Shown in pieces: positions 20,514 through 32,211 of a stretch of DNA of 64,000 bases. How positions within the stretch are numbered: position 1 is the stretch's first letter; each line of letters opens with the position of its first letter. The position numbers and the translations under genes are program-made. The notes beneath the pieces are model-generated. The model was not told the origin of the DNA. It searched no databases and saw only the letters and a list, made by a program, of their open reading frames with translations. Origin of the DNA: Thamnaconus septentrionalis (taxonomy: Eukaryota; Chordata; Actinopteri; Tetraodontiformes; Monacanthidae); the NCBI GenBank assembly GCA_009823395.1, contig CM020502.1, positions 15,703,444 through 15,767,443 of the forward strand, written 5' to 3'.

Positions 20514-20687
20514 TCAGTTTCTTCGAACCCCTCGAATGCTCAGCAGCAGGATGTCTCTCTTCAGAGTCCAACAGTAATCAACCATCATGACTGCATCCCA
20601 GCGTCCCTGATACCTGGTCTCCATCTCTTTTATGTCCTGATGGAATTTCTCCCCCATATCATGTGTGGTATTAAACTTGTTGACCAA
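20514..20687 (-). pseudogene. C-terminal coding relic of a transposon ORF
   Basis: A frame below the usual length cut-off runs without stops from about 20687 to TGA at 20516-20514. It includes MGEKFHQDIKEMETRYQGRW followed by DAVMMVDYCWTLKRDILL. From memory, this resembles the C-terminus of uncharacterised animal proteins linked to repeats. I cannot name a domain. The upstream part of the gene is lost and replaced by an inverted duplication. Confidence 0.45.
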
Positions 20688-20716
20688 GCTTTATCCTGGT
20701 CACCAAGTTTAATACC
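20667..20716. repeat. 20-bp inverted repeat (hairpin) at the relic's 5' end
   Basis: GGTATTAAACTTGTTGACCA, ten bases of loop, then its inverse with one mismatch. Confidence 0.85.
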
Positions 20717-21421
20717 AAATTAAGCATGGTAAGCATGCTTTATGAAATTTGTGACTAGATTCCTGTTAGGAACAATGGTGTATTATATAAGGCTTATTTT
20801 TGCAAGATCTTCTAGTCGAAGCAATTTCATTCACTGGTAATGTCATATGATGCAAACTTCTTTGATATTTCTTGCAATAAGTGAATTCTGAAGATTTTGC
20901 ATGTGCCACATATATATATGTATAAATATATATATATTTATACATATATATATGACATCATAATATGACATGAAAATACCAGTACATGTAAACAAAAACG
21001 TCACAAAACAAATATGTAGCTTAGTTCAGAAAGTTGACCTGATTGAGCAAAACCAATATGATTTTTGGATTCAGCACATCAAAATGATGCTAAATCAGTT
21101 AAAAAGAAAAACAAAAAAAACTTGAACAATCAATTTGGTGTTGGCCTGTGTAATTTCTGCAGATGTGCCAAGTTGCTGTTGCGGGAATAAAAAAGGGAAC
21201 CACCACAAAAAATATACCTGCAAGGTGGCAAAAGTCCTGCTGTATTTCACTTTCTTCCCTATAATTTTTAGCTTTGCACCCACATTTTTATCAGTGCAGG
21301 AGCCACTGTGCAAAATAATAAAACCCATTTATTATTTCATCCCATTTCGTTCTCATTATCCAAGGATTCTGCACAATAGGGTGAAATAATGTCTGTCAGT
21401 ATCTTTGATCACATTACTTAA

Positions 21422-21860
21422 TTTTATTTTGAAATGAATTTCCAAACCGTGTGACAATAACCTCTGTGGCTACCTGAGGAATAAGTAAAGTTCTGTCAGA
21501 ATTCTGCCATCTAGTGGTCAGATTTTAGATTGCAGCGCAAACTACGGTGGTCTGAGCACACAAACCTGGATACCTCACCCACTTTCTTCTTCGTTAGTTT
21601 ATGACACGTGAGTGTTCAACCTAAACACAAAATGCACTCAGGCAGCTGGATTGTCCACACCAGGCTTCCTTTAAATTATGGCGGTGCAAGATGGCAGCTA
21701 ACTTATGTATGAATAAGAGCCGTTTTAAAGGTGGGAAAACCAAACTACTTCTATTGCACTGCGAGTATACGCTTTTATTAATATACATTTATGGGCAGTA
21801 TATTAAGCTTTTACCAATATAAGAATCGTAAATCAGACCAAGTTTTACACACTGGACCTT
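21422..21860 (+). mobile_element. MITE family A, copy 4 (long subtype, 5'-truncated)
   Basis: Shares the TTTGAAATGAA left segment with copy 3 and ends TTTTACACACTGGACCTT. Confidence 0.7.
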
Positions 21861-22443
21861 TAAATATCGTTAGATTGACAGAATGCTGCTCAAACTATAA
21901 TCACAAGTGTCACATATCAGTGGAACCCATGCTGAACTACACCACAGACTTTCTGCATCGATCCTTGACACGGGCGTCAAACGGCATAAACATAAAACAC
22001 AAGCCATAAAAGCTCATAAAAGAATTTGTTTATCTTTCATAAACCGCTATTCTGCTGAGTCTGCTGACTCGCTTATCTTGCCGAGCTACCGAGGGGAGGC
22101 GGCAGAGGCGCTTCCACACCTGGGCCACGTTCCCCCCAACGATTCCTCCTGAAACAATTCGCGTCTCTCGCCACGCTCACACGTTTCCCAGATGTTGGGT
22201 GCACAACGCATAAGATCTTTGGCAAATAACTGAAACAGAGGGGTTATAAAAGCTCTGCGCTCACACAAAAGGTGCGTGACCACTTCGGCTGCATAGCCAA
22301 ACAATGTATCATAGCCCCGTTGCCCGGCAGCGCAAATCAAGGCTATTTGTCAAATGACCGGGTTTGTTCTGTCTTCACGGCAAACAAGACACCTTAGGGT
22401 TGGAATGGAATCAAGCCGGTACTGCTCGCTGTGTTCATATACA
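21861..22443. other. Unassigned stretch
   Basis: An 84-codon frame on the minus strand (22340-22086, start MICAAGQRGYDTLFGYAAE) has no recognised relatives and no supporting splice context. No gene is called. Confidence 0.3.
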
Positions 22444-22655
22444 CAGTCAGGCAAAATAATGTATACCCACATCAGGAGAAGAGAAACTTGCAGAAAGTTG
22501 TATTTTGTATTTGTAAGTACTTCTATACATATGGATACGTAAAGAGGCCAAAATGTAACTGGTACTAATCTCGTGATGTCTGAATAAATTTGGAATTGCA
22601 ATATTTGGGCAAGTGTGTATACCTGATGTGTGTACCTTATTTTGGCGGACTTTGT
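22444..22655. mobile_element. Small MITE with about 31-bp terminal inverted repeats
   Basis: The left end AGGCAAAATAATGTATACCC followed by ACATCAGG is mirrored by the right end, whose inverse reads CCGCCAAAATAAGGTACACA and then CATCAGG. Confidence 0.6.
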
Positions 22656-23029
22656 ATGTCCAAACATGCTGTTCCTAAATGGGAACCACAGCATCATTTT
22701 TAAGCAAATGTACAAAAGGAGGACAGATTCCAAGCTTCCCTTTCAGAAGCCTTCCATACTGCCCTGCAGTGCTGCCATCAGGGCTCTGCCATCACCAAGC
22801 TCGCTATTAAGCTATCAAAGTCACACTTTACGCCGCCCATGCTGCTTCTCGCTTTTCCCCTTTGCCTGCCCTCAGCTCTAGAATTGTCTCGAAGTCTGAC
22901 AATGAGCGCAAACAAACTGATCCTCCGCTCCAGGCCGAGCATCTATTAAATAGCACATTCACTGTTTATTGCTTGTTCATTTCCATGAGGTTTGTTTGTA
23001 TTGTTATTAGCGTATTTCATTTTTTGGGC

Positions 23030-23065
<36 letters not shown>

Positions 23066-24248
23066 CCCATGATGTTTTCCAAGGCTAGCTTAAGAAAAGA
23101 GCTTCAAATTTCCCAAAGAGCATTCTAAACAAATGCAACTATGAGTTTGCTGGTCTGCTAACTGTTCAAGATTCAGTCGATCAGTCGGACCATGGTGAAA
23201 CTCATGTGATGGTCTGCTGCCATGCTGAATCAAGATGCGGTCAACTTTGAATAGCTGATGGAGGCATGACCTTGCTCTCAGGTTCAGCCGTCAGTCCATG
23301 GTCTGTGCGGCTTGATCACAGTGGGAGAGTGGAGTCGGACACACTGATTTAAAGCACGCAAAACAAACAAACAAAAACGCAAAGAAAATCGCATCAGTTA
23401 TTTTTGACATTATTATGGCCTTGCTGTTAAGGGTTGTCCAATTTTTGTTTCATTTATTTTTGTCAATGGAATAAAATCTGACCCCATCTGGTCAGGTTCA
23501 CTTGGTCATGCTATCTTTGGCTAATTTTAGAGTTTGGTGGGTGATCGCAAAAGAAAACTCAAGAAAAAGTTTGAGACAAAAAAGTATGTTTAGACACATT
23601 TGTGTGTTTCTTTTTTTAAATCAAAAATTCCCCTCTTGTGCACTGCTGCTGTACAGACAGACTGTCTTTGCCTTGACATGTTGGGCTTGTTTTGCGTGAA
23701 CACCCTCTGGTCTCTTTATCAAGTTCAGAAAGAAAATGCTGGTCAGGCAAAAATAATCATTCAATGAGTAAACGTGATTGGATTTGCACCCCGTTAGAAG
23801 CTTGAGACTATTTAAATGTCACACTCTTTTATGTCAAAATGGAAAACACAAGCATCGATCAACGCTGGCTGACCCAAATAAAGAAATGAATACAACTTGA
23901 TGGCATATTGAAAGGATCTGAATTTGCACGCAAACAGCATCATGGACCATCGTGCTTATTATCAGACTATCAGGCTGAACTTTCTCAACCTTTTGTGCTC
24001 TATCATACGTCGATCAGTTACACAATGTGCTTGCCAGGAACAGGCAGATGTGAGACGTAACCGGTTTCTTGAGTTCTACATTGGCCCCTATAGACTCAAA
24101 TGACAGGTTGTGGTTTGCCGCCTGCTGCAGCTGTGGTTACCCTCGCCAAAGGCGGTGTGTTCCTGCACAGTGTGCGCTTTTTTTCCTCGCGCACGGCACT
24201 CCGTGCAACATAAAGACGCACAAACGCCTGAGCCGTCCGAGCTCGACA
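22656..24248. other. Unassigned stretch with a (CA)n run
   Basis: A (CA)n run lies at about 23032-23063. No exon is supported. The CpG-containing segment 24150-24250 leads into the minisatellite. Confidence 0.4.
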
Positions 24249-24859
24249 GCGGAGACCGTCAGTGGGTAACAGGGAGACCGTCAGTGGGTAACAGGGAGAC
24301 CGTCAGTGGGTAACAGTGGAGACCGTCAGTGGGTAACGGTGGAGACCGTCAGTGGGTAACAGGGAGACCGTCAGTGGGTAACGGTGGAGACCGTCAGAGT
24401 GGAGACCGTCAGTGGGTAACGGTGGAGACCGTCAGAGTGGAGACCGTCAGTGGGTAACGGTGGAGACCGTCAGTGGGTAACAGTGGAGACCGTCAGAGTG
24501 GAGACCGTCAGTGGGTAACGGTGGAGACCGTCAGTGGGTAACGGTGGAGACCGTCAGAGTGGAGACCGTCAGTGGGTAACGGTGGAGACCGTCAGTGGGT
24601 AACAGTGGAGACCGTCAGAGTGGAGACCGTCAGTGGGTAACAGCGGAGACCGTCAGTGGGTAACAGTGGAGACCGTCAGTGGGTAACAGGGAGACCGTCA
24701 GTGGGTAACGGTGGAGACCGTCAGAGTGGAGACCGTCAGTGGGTAACAGTGGAGACCGTCAGTGGGTAACAGGGAGACCGTCAGTGGGTAACGGTGGAGA
24801 CCGTCAGAGTGGAGACCGTCAGTGGGTAACAGCGGAGACCGTCAGTGGGTAACAGCGGC
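24249..24859. repeat. Minisatellite (VNTR), about 29 units
   Basis: Units of 21-23 bp (GGAGACCGTCAGTGGGTAAC plus CA, GGT, AGT or AGC) alternate with seven 15-bp short units (GGAGACCGTCAGAGT). A recurring long-long-short or long-short order suggests a higher-order period. Confidence 0.95.
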
Positions 24860-25080
24860 GAGAGACGAGAACTTGCTCTCACCCTCTGGCTCAGCTAAAT
24901 ATGTCAAGTATGCTGCAGAAGAATGCAGGTTATCTCTTGTGCGTGTGTTTGAGTGTGTATCCTTGTGACCACATTTCCACTTCTATTCAGATTCCACTCT
25001 TTTGTACAGCCATGTATAAGCCTAATCTTAAATTTAACAACAATAAGCCTTATTGTAATTTCAAGTTACCTCTACCCAAG

Positions 25081-25680
25081 GGTGAAAAGTAACAAAGTAC
25101 AAATACTTTGTCACTGTAAGTAGATTTTTCAGGTATGTGTACTTGAGTACTTCTTCTTTTGACGACTGTTCACTTTTACTTCCCACATTTGTACACAGAT
25201 ATCTGTACTTTCTACTCCTTACATTGGAAAAACACACTTGTTACTTTCGTGTTGAAAAGTGTTTAAAATATACCAAGTCGGTTAAAAGTAATTCACTCAT
25301 TATTGTTCTGGTTGCTGCCTGAAGTGGAGCTTTTTTAACGATGCTGTTGTGTAGTTAAATATAAAATTTGTTGATTATTTTAGAGTGCCTCGGCTTTGGG
25401 GTCACTGTTCAGTACAGAGCAAAATAAAAATGTAGAAAACAACAATGGTGATTATTATTGAACGTGTAAACATGTATGCAACAATGAATGTATTGTTTCA
25501 TTAATTGCAGAAAGAAAATCATTTTTACTTTTTTACGTAAATTAGTACATTTCAGAACCTGTATTTTCTTACTTTCGCTTGATTAAAGGAGTTAAATCAG
25601 TATGTTAACTTTAACGAGAGTATTCTTTTACGCAAGTATCTGTACTTTTACTCATGCAGGTGGTGAATACTTTTGACTTC
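25081..25680. mobile_element. Dispersed repeat, family C copy 1
   Basis: Starts GAAAAGTAACAAAGTACAAA and ends TGGTGAATACTTTTGAC. The body carries GTACTTGAGTACTTCTTCTT. It is shared with 49653-50098. It resembles a common fish hAT-type non-autonomous repeat. Confidence 0.55.
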
Positions 25681-25889
25681 TATACCTCTACCTACGACTT
25701 CACCCTAATTTTTAGGTTGTAAGGAAAACGTTGGGTCGACGGAAGTGCGCTCACTTGAAAGAAGCGCTATGACTTTGACTTCTGGGTAAAAATGTTTTCC
25801 ATTGCTCACGAAGCAAACACAGACATTCACACCTTCCTCTGCGTGCACAGTGTCATGAGCCCATATACTACACTATATAAGGGCAAGTG

Positions 25890-26272
25890 CAGGCATGAAC
25901 AAACTACCGCCAGGGGTGCGATGTGCAGCCTGTTAAGCTTTTTAATCTGGCCTGCCGAACTTGAAGAAATGATATGAATAGTAAGTAAGTCATAAAATGA
26001 TTGTATTTCATCCATTTTTTCCAGTGTTTTGAGAGTCATTTCAACAAAGAGCTAAACACCGTGGGGCTTCAAAGACACTGATTTTGTTCTACTGCTTTTG
26101 TTCATTGTCAATTGGCATTAAAACCCATGTTTTCTACATATCCCATGATACATTTTTCCTCCTATGAGGTGGCTCACCAAAACACTCCATCCATCTGCTG
26201 CTGCTCCGGCCCCCTCTGTCAAATTTTAGAACCCATTGTGGCCCCACCAGTCAAAACGTTTGCCCACCCCTG
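25890..26272. mobile_element. hAT MITE, family D copy 1 (383 bp)
   Basis: The ends are CAGGCATGAACAAACTA and the inverse of CAGGGGTGGGCAAACG. The flanks GGCAAGTG and GTCGAGTG match at 6 of 8 positions, as a diverged 8-bp target duplication. The body matches 53003-53386. Confidence 0.75.
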
Positions 26273-28440
26273 GTCGAGTGAAACAGACATTGAAGTAAAT
26301 GTGCAGCAAAGTTACTGTTACCCCTTGGTTGACAAACAGGCATTAACCTATATGTATAAGTGGTTGCGGGCGACAGGTTTTAACTGTTGAAATAAACACC
26401 ATCCACTGTTATAGGTACAAACATCCACGCCTCCTGGCCGCCACTGCCGTAAAAAGACAAACTGCCTGCCCCACTAGCAGTCATCCAGCAAAGAAGTCAA
26501 CGCAACTGAAGGTAAGGAAATCGACCTGCGAAGAGCAATCGACAGGAGTCTTGACGACTTGCGATAAACAGGCACTTAAAGCCTTTAGTAAATAAAGGTC
26601 TGCAGCTTCAGCAAATAGACGCTCAACAAGGATCATGGTCAAGTGCAAAGTTATGCAACATTCGCAGCTGGTCTTGAGAGTGACACGGAAATTGAGCAAA
26701 AATAAATAAATAAAGAAAAAAAGAAAAAAACAATTCCAGGGCGATCACCTTCTGTTCCTCAACAGGGCATCAGATTTTTTCTTTCATTGTCTCTGATAAC
26801 ATTTTCGTCAAGAAAATTTTTTTTGTTTAATTTGAGATGAAAAAATGTGTGTTCAGTGTGCATGTTCAGTTTCCTATCTGTTCAAGGATGCAGCTTCGAG
26901 CACGAACAGTAGATAGTGTCCAAGTCCAAGTTTTATTGACACTTTTGCCTATTTGGCGAGCCAGACGGTGGAGCCAATGTGCGCTTCCAGGGAGTGAATG
27001 CAAGAAAGAGGCAAGGGGTCGAGATTCTACTTGAAGATGAATACAAACTGGATGGATTTTTTTCTGGTAGGCTAACAGTCTGTCTGACAGACGCTAGTTA
27101 AAGAGTGAGATTAGTCAAATTACTGCACTTTGTGCACAATACATTTTTTGTTGTATTTTTAGACAATTAATTCAATCATTAAATACTGGTTTCTTTGGCT
27201 TTTTGCTTGTTTTTCATTCAGGACGCTCTCTCCGTAATTTAAATGCTCTGTTGAGTCCCCGCTGTAATAAATCCTTCATCTTAATAATTTAATCCACAGC
27301 AGGTTTATGGAACACAGATTTTGAGGCATAATGCTCTCTCTTGGTCTCGGAGTCAGTCAGGGGTTTTCACTCGTCTCTAATCCTTTTGCTGATTTTCGTG
27401 GATAGGCTTTCCCGACACACCCCGGGTTAGAAGTGCGCACGGTTTCGCTCTTGCTGGTAATCTGCTTCTATGGGCCTCATCAGCAGATGACCTTCAGCGT
27501 CGGCCCCCAGGATTTTGGAGCGTGTTAAACAAGTGTAAGATGCCTGGGGTGAGGATTAGTCAGTTTACTTCTGAGGCCACGGATCTCTCCGAAAAAATGT
27601 GGATCGCTCACTCCGGCTGAGGTGGCGAGGAGGGCGTTGCAGCCTGGAAGCAGAGAAGTCCAAGTATGTTGTGCTCTTGTTCAGTGGCGACGGTTTGGTA
27701 GGACAGCAAATGAACACACACTGGTCTAGACTAGCTTGGCCGAGGAGATGCCGCATCCTCTCATAGGACAGGAAGTAAGCACCGAGGTAGATTTATAACG
27801 AAAGAAATGACTTATCTCATGTGTCCTCGGAATCTGAAGATCCTGTCCCTTAAAAAAGTGGAAAATATGATCCACGGATTGATGTATTGAGAGAAAAGAA
27901 GATGTGCCAAAGAATGCAACACCCGTTAAGCAAGTGGGTGGTGAAAGGCAACAGGTAGGAAGATTTCAAGTGTGACGTCTGTGTTTGGAGGGAAATATTC
28001 ACGTTAACTGATTCCCCAATTGGGGGTTTAAGGCAAGTCTAGAATATGCAAAGTCAAGGTTGCTGAGCTGTAAACTGGAAAAATACACAGTAGTTTTAAT
28101 TCAGGTATATTTATTCAGTTAAAACAATAACTAGTAAATATAAGGTAGCGTGCACTATAAATGACAAGATGCTGGAAATAAAACTTTGCTATTCAATAAC
28201 TCTGGTTTATCATGGAATCTTTCATAGATTTTGTGCTAGCAGTAGCTGTTCATGTTAGCTGAACATATTTATGTATGTATTTATTGGTGCGAGAGGGTAG
28301 CACCTGAACAGCCACGGTCTTGGATAGTGATGTCAAAATGTCAAACCTGTGCAGCTGCGATATATTGCATGAAGAATCACTCCTCGTTCTCTGGTTGCAC
28401 TAAACCTCTTTAAATTTTTTTTTTTCATGATTTTGTTCTA
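26273..28440. other. Unassigned stretch, possibly regulatory
   Basis: No exon was recognised. The segment 27220-27760 is free of simple and known repeats and has mixed composition, and might be conserved non-coding DNA. That cannot be judged without a second species. Confidence 0.3.
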
Positions 28441-28483
28441 ACACTATCAATAATCTAACCCTCTAGGCTCGTTCCTGTTAAAA

Positions 28484-28543
28484 CAAAAAGAAAAAGAAAA
28501 AGAAGAAGAAAAAGAAGAAGAAAAAGAAGAAGAAAAAGAAGAA
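28484..28543. repeat. (AAG)n-type purine tract
   Basis: Runs of AAAAAG and AAGAAG on the plus strand. The serine/phenylalanine-rich minus frame here is an artefact. Confidence 0.9.
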
Positions 28544-28854
28544 GGGGGGGGCTTGGGACTTTGCAAAAGGGCGAGGCTTTTCTTTTTGTTTTTGTTTTTT
28601 TTTCTTGCTCGGTTCCTGTCTGCGCCTCCACTGACTCTCCGACTCCCCCTCCCCACACTGCGATCACACGGCCAACTCTGAATGTCACTTCTGTTCGTGT
28701 GTCGCCTTTCTAAAAGGTCCGACCGCGGCTCAATGTCGGAGTTTATTTCGCGTCCGGAGTCTTGCAACCTCGTAACACTGCTGCTGCTGCTGCTGCCGCC
28801 GCTGCCGCTGCTGCTCGCCCCTGGCACAGTGATCTGATCAGCCCACGGAGCCCG

Positions 28855-28859
<5 letters not shown>

Positions 28860-28946
<87 letters not shown>
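28860..28946. repeat. (AG)n microsatellite, about 43 units
   Basis: Uninterrupted AG run followed by (CG)n at 28947-28956. Confidence 0.95.
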
Positions 28947-28950
<4 letters not shown>

Positions 28951-29340
28951 CGCGCGCAGACACACGCGTAGCGTTCGCCTGAATTGCACCCGGGCGGGTC
29001 ATTTCAGGTTAGATCGCGGTGCTGCGTCCCGGTGTGTGTAGCCCGACGGAGATCGACAACTGGTTCCGCTTGAGGAGGAATGCACAAGCGCCGGGACTCC
29101 AAATCACATTAGGACAACCAGCTTCGTCTCGCATATGCGGTATGTTGCCATGTTTGTGTTTTATTTCCAAGACACTTTAGCCCAATTTACACGACTGCCT
29201 CTCCAAGAAGAAGGAGGAGGAGGAGGAAAAAAACTGTGCCATGACAGTTGTGTTCGGCTGTCAGGTGTCCGTGAACGCCACGCTCGCCGGCGCTTCAACG
29301 TCATGTTTAATGCGAACGCGGTTTGGGCACACGAGAAGCG

Positions 29341-29341
<1 letters not shown>

Positions 29342-29420
<79 letters not shown>
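29342..29420. repeat. (GT)n microsatellite, about 39 units
   Basis: Uninterrupted GT run inside the CpG-rich island. Confidence 0.95.
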
Positions 29421-29423
<3 letters not shown>

Positions 29424-30066
29424 TCCGTCCCTGCGCGGGAGGGAGTGCACTCCGCCGTTCGCCCGCTCGGCGGAGGAGTCGCACCTGGGCGAACATGACG
29501 GAGACGTTTTCAGAATCACACGGCGGTCGCTGGCGATACGTAGCGCGATTTGTTTTGGGGTTTTTTTTGTACAAGGGCAACTTACACATAAAGTTGATGC
29601 TTTTTGCATGCATTAAAAAAAAAAAAAAAAACCCGTCGCAGTCAACTTATACGCCGACTGTTTCTGCTCTATCACTCCGACGACAATTTACTCGACATGT
29701 TTAAGCACGAACAAGGGTATTATTAAAAAAAAATTAATAATAATACATGTAGCTATATGGGAAAAGTTGAATTCTATGTGGCGTTGCGGCTGATTTTGTT
29801 TTGCTCCCCATGAGCCGCATTCAATGTCGCCTGGTGGTCATTCAGAGACGCATTTAAAGGGCATTTAGTTTTTATTTTATTAGAGAATATTGATATTGAA
29901 GTGAGATCGAGAGAGGCTGAGATTAGCACATATTTTTGGGGTCTGTGTTGTGTACTTTCGGGGCACTGGTTCGTTGTTCTTTCCCTCCAGCAGCCAGGGT
30001 CGTTCAGCAGTTTGTGACGACACACTGCTTCGGTTTGGGAGAGGGTTGGGTGTTCCTCTGCGGCCT

Positions 30067-30069
<3 letters not shown>

Positions 30070-30156
<87 letters not shown>
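30070..30156. repeat. Compound (GT)n(AG)n microsatellite
   Basis: The GT run (about 30070-30128) passes directly into AG (about 30128-30156). Confidence 0.95.
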
Positions 30157-30160
<4 letters not shown>

Positions 30161-30824
30161 CTTTGTCCCCGCGTCATGTTTGCGTTCGGTTTTGGCCACT
30201 TCACTCTCACTTTGGCGCCGGGTCAACATCTGGCATGCGGAAAGGTGGGGACGCTCTCTCCCTGATTTGATGATCGTTTACATTGCATTTTGAACAGTTA
30301 GCAGCACAAATCAGTTTGCTGATGTGGTGAAAAGGTTTTGAAATTAAGAAAAAGAAAAAAAAAACCTGAGCGAGGAGAAAATGTCTTGGGGAAAATGTCG
30401 GAGGAAAAATGTTTATGTTGTATTAAGTGAAGTTACTTGCGTCCCTCCTCAAAAATTCCTCCATTTTTTGTTAAGCAAATCTATACAATACATATAATCG
30501 CTCAGCTGCGTTTGTCGGAATGTAGTTTGGCGTGTGGCAGGTGACATTGATTAAGCGTGAAGCGATGCCTTCAGGGGCGGTCGGGTGAAAGCTGAACTCG
30601 CACACGATGACGGGGGGAGATTGGGACTGTACGACCACCTGGTTTTATTGTTGACTTTGACATGTGCGTGGGGGAGGTTTGAAAGCAAATATGTCCTCCC
30701 ATCGCGACCGGAAAATATTGCGCAATTTAAATGCAAAACGCAGCACCCGAGGGAAGCACTGCCAGCTTTATTTCGCGGTTAAAACGTATGAGTAGCCGTT
30801 ATACCCATTTACAGCACAAAGCAA

Positions 30825-31400
30825 ATCATAGATAAGATAATACGGTGGTATAATATAATAATTTTATAACACATTTTGATTTGATAGTTTATACGTCCTA
30901 CTAGTCCGCAGTACAGTGCATAACTCATGTTAATTATTACAATGGCAAAGTGAAGCATTTTTCCACTCCGAACTTTTTTTTTTTTCCAACACCAGTAACG
31001 CTCAGAATACATGACATCATGTAATTGGGTGATTTCCAAGCAGTCACTGAAAGCAGCATCTCTTCTCCAGTTTGTGAGATTGTACCTTTTAGTGAACGTC
31101 TGTGTTCATTTCAAGGGATATCATAGATAAAATATTACGATAATAATGATGTTTTGTTTTTTAAAAACACATTTTAATTAGAATATTAATCCGTTCCACT
31201 ATTAAAGTTGTTCTTGTGTAGCACAGAAATAACTATAACAATGAGGGTATGTGGGGGGTGAATAGCAAGAGAGAATAGATGTATTTGCATGTCCATATCA
31301 AAGCTTTTTTTCACCAGAAGGACTCAAATGCATGGCAATTGACTCTGATTACATCATGCAGTTGGGTGGTTTACCAGCAGTCACTGAAGGCAGCATGAGT
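30825..31400 (+). repeat. Diverged tandem duplication, unit about 290 bp
   Basis: Segments 30825-31060 and 31117-31400 share words in the same order: ATCATAGATAA, AACACATTTT, and then GGGTGATTTCCAAGCAGTCA against GGGTGGTTTACCAGCAGTCA followed by CTGAAGGCAGCAT. Both copies are AT-rich and non-coding. Confidence 0.6.
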
Positions 31401-32166
31401 CCACCGCCGTGTAGGGTCGTTTTTTGCGCCTTTTTCGCTGCACTTTTGAACACCTTCAACTAGCAGCATGGTCTTGTTATTCGGACTGACGACAGACTTT
31501 GATTGTTTTGCGTTTGATGGGACGCGTTCCTAAGGTGGAAACACCTGGAGAGATTCACCGACGCAGACGTATCATAATTGAGCCTTAAGATATGTTTTCT
31601 GCAACTTGAGTGGCTTTCAGATCCTTGTTTGATAGTCTCCCAGTTCTTGAGGTGGCAGATGTCTGATTAAAAGCTAATTTTAGTCAGGCGATGGAGAGCA
31701 AATGAAAGAGGCATGCGTTTTATGGTTGGTTGCTGGGCTTCATTTCAAAAGCAGTTTTCTCTGTTCTTTTGCGGAGACCAGCTTTTGCTTCGTTAACAGT
31801 TGAGAGACGCATTTGTCAAAACACACACAGGATGGAAATTTTAATTTATATTCTATCACCTATTTTGTATGCACTATTTTTTTCTGTCAGACTCGGCTCA
31901 ATTTGATAAGAGATTTTAAATGTACAGTACTACCGTCAATAAATAAAGTTTTTTTAATTGTGGCGTGCACATGTAAATGTTGGGCACTTGGCAGGAATAA
32001 ATCACATTTCTGATCAGTTTTCCTTTTTTCTCTGAATCTTGCAAAAAAAACAAAAAACAAGCTTTGCCTGTTAGCATCCATGACCAAATGTGTTTACTGC
32101 GTTTAAATTATTTATCCTTGACTAAGCCTGTGATGTATTTGAACGATAAGATGCAATAGTCCTTAT

Positions 32167-32176
32167 CCTTATAAGG
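32167..32176. promoter_or_regulatory. Consensus CArG box (SRF-type)
   Basis: CCTTATAAGG fits CC(A/T)6GG exactly and is palindromic. A single match of this kind can occur by chance. Confidence 0.3.
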
Positions 32177-32211
32177 TAATGTGTGTTGCTAGTGGATAGC
32201 AACACACATTA
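32177..32211. repeat. Perfect 15-bp inverted repeat
   Basis: TAATGTGTGTTGCTA and its exact inverse are separated by GTGGA. It directly adjoins the CArG box. The stem is too short for a microRNA precursor. Confidence 0.9.

Larger units (their letters stand above)
20165..21125 (-). mobile_element. DNA transposon remnant with imperfect inverted repeats
   Basis: The left arm (about 20165-20285) and right arm (about 21005-21125) are inverted relatives. Both carry GAATCCAAAAAT and CTCAATCAGGTC at matching distances. Between them lie a coding relic on the minus strand, a hairpin, and an AT-rich near-perfect palindrome at 20909-20954. Superfamily unassigned. Confidence 0.55.
28441..29530 (+). promoter_or_regulatory. 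CpG-rich island, candidate promoter / 5' exon
   Basis: This is the most CpG-dense part of the window outside repeats, especially 28960-29140 and 29240-29540. A candidate donor ATATGCG|GTATGT lies at 29139/29140. It could close a 5'-untranslated exon on the plus strand. No protein start with convincing content was found, and the direction is uncertain. Confidence 0.35.

Noticed and set aside
24249..24859. A CRISPR-like array
   Set aside because: Units are adjacent with no unique spacers; this is a eukaryotic minisatellite.
28447..28989. 180-codon minus-strand frame rich in leucine/serine and phenylalanine
   Set aside because: It is generated by the (AG)n and (AAG)n tracts; outside them there is no protein-like content.
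29135..29704. 189-codon plus-strand frame with a Cys-Val run, and its His-Thr counterpart on the minus strand
   Set aside because: The core is a translated (GT)n microsatellite; all frames through it are open by composition.
32177..32211. A microRNA precursor
   Set aside because: The stem is only 15 bp with a 5-base loop, too short for a canonical precursor.
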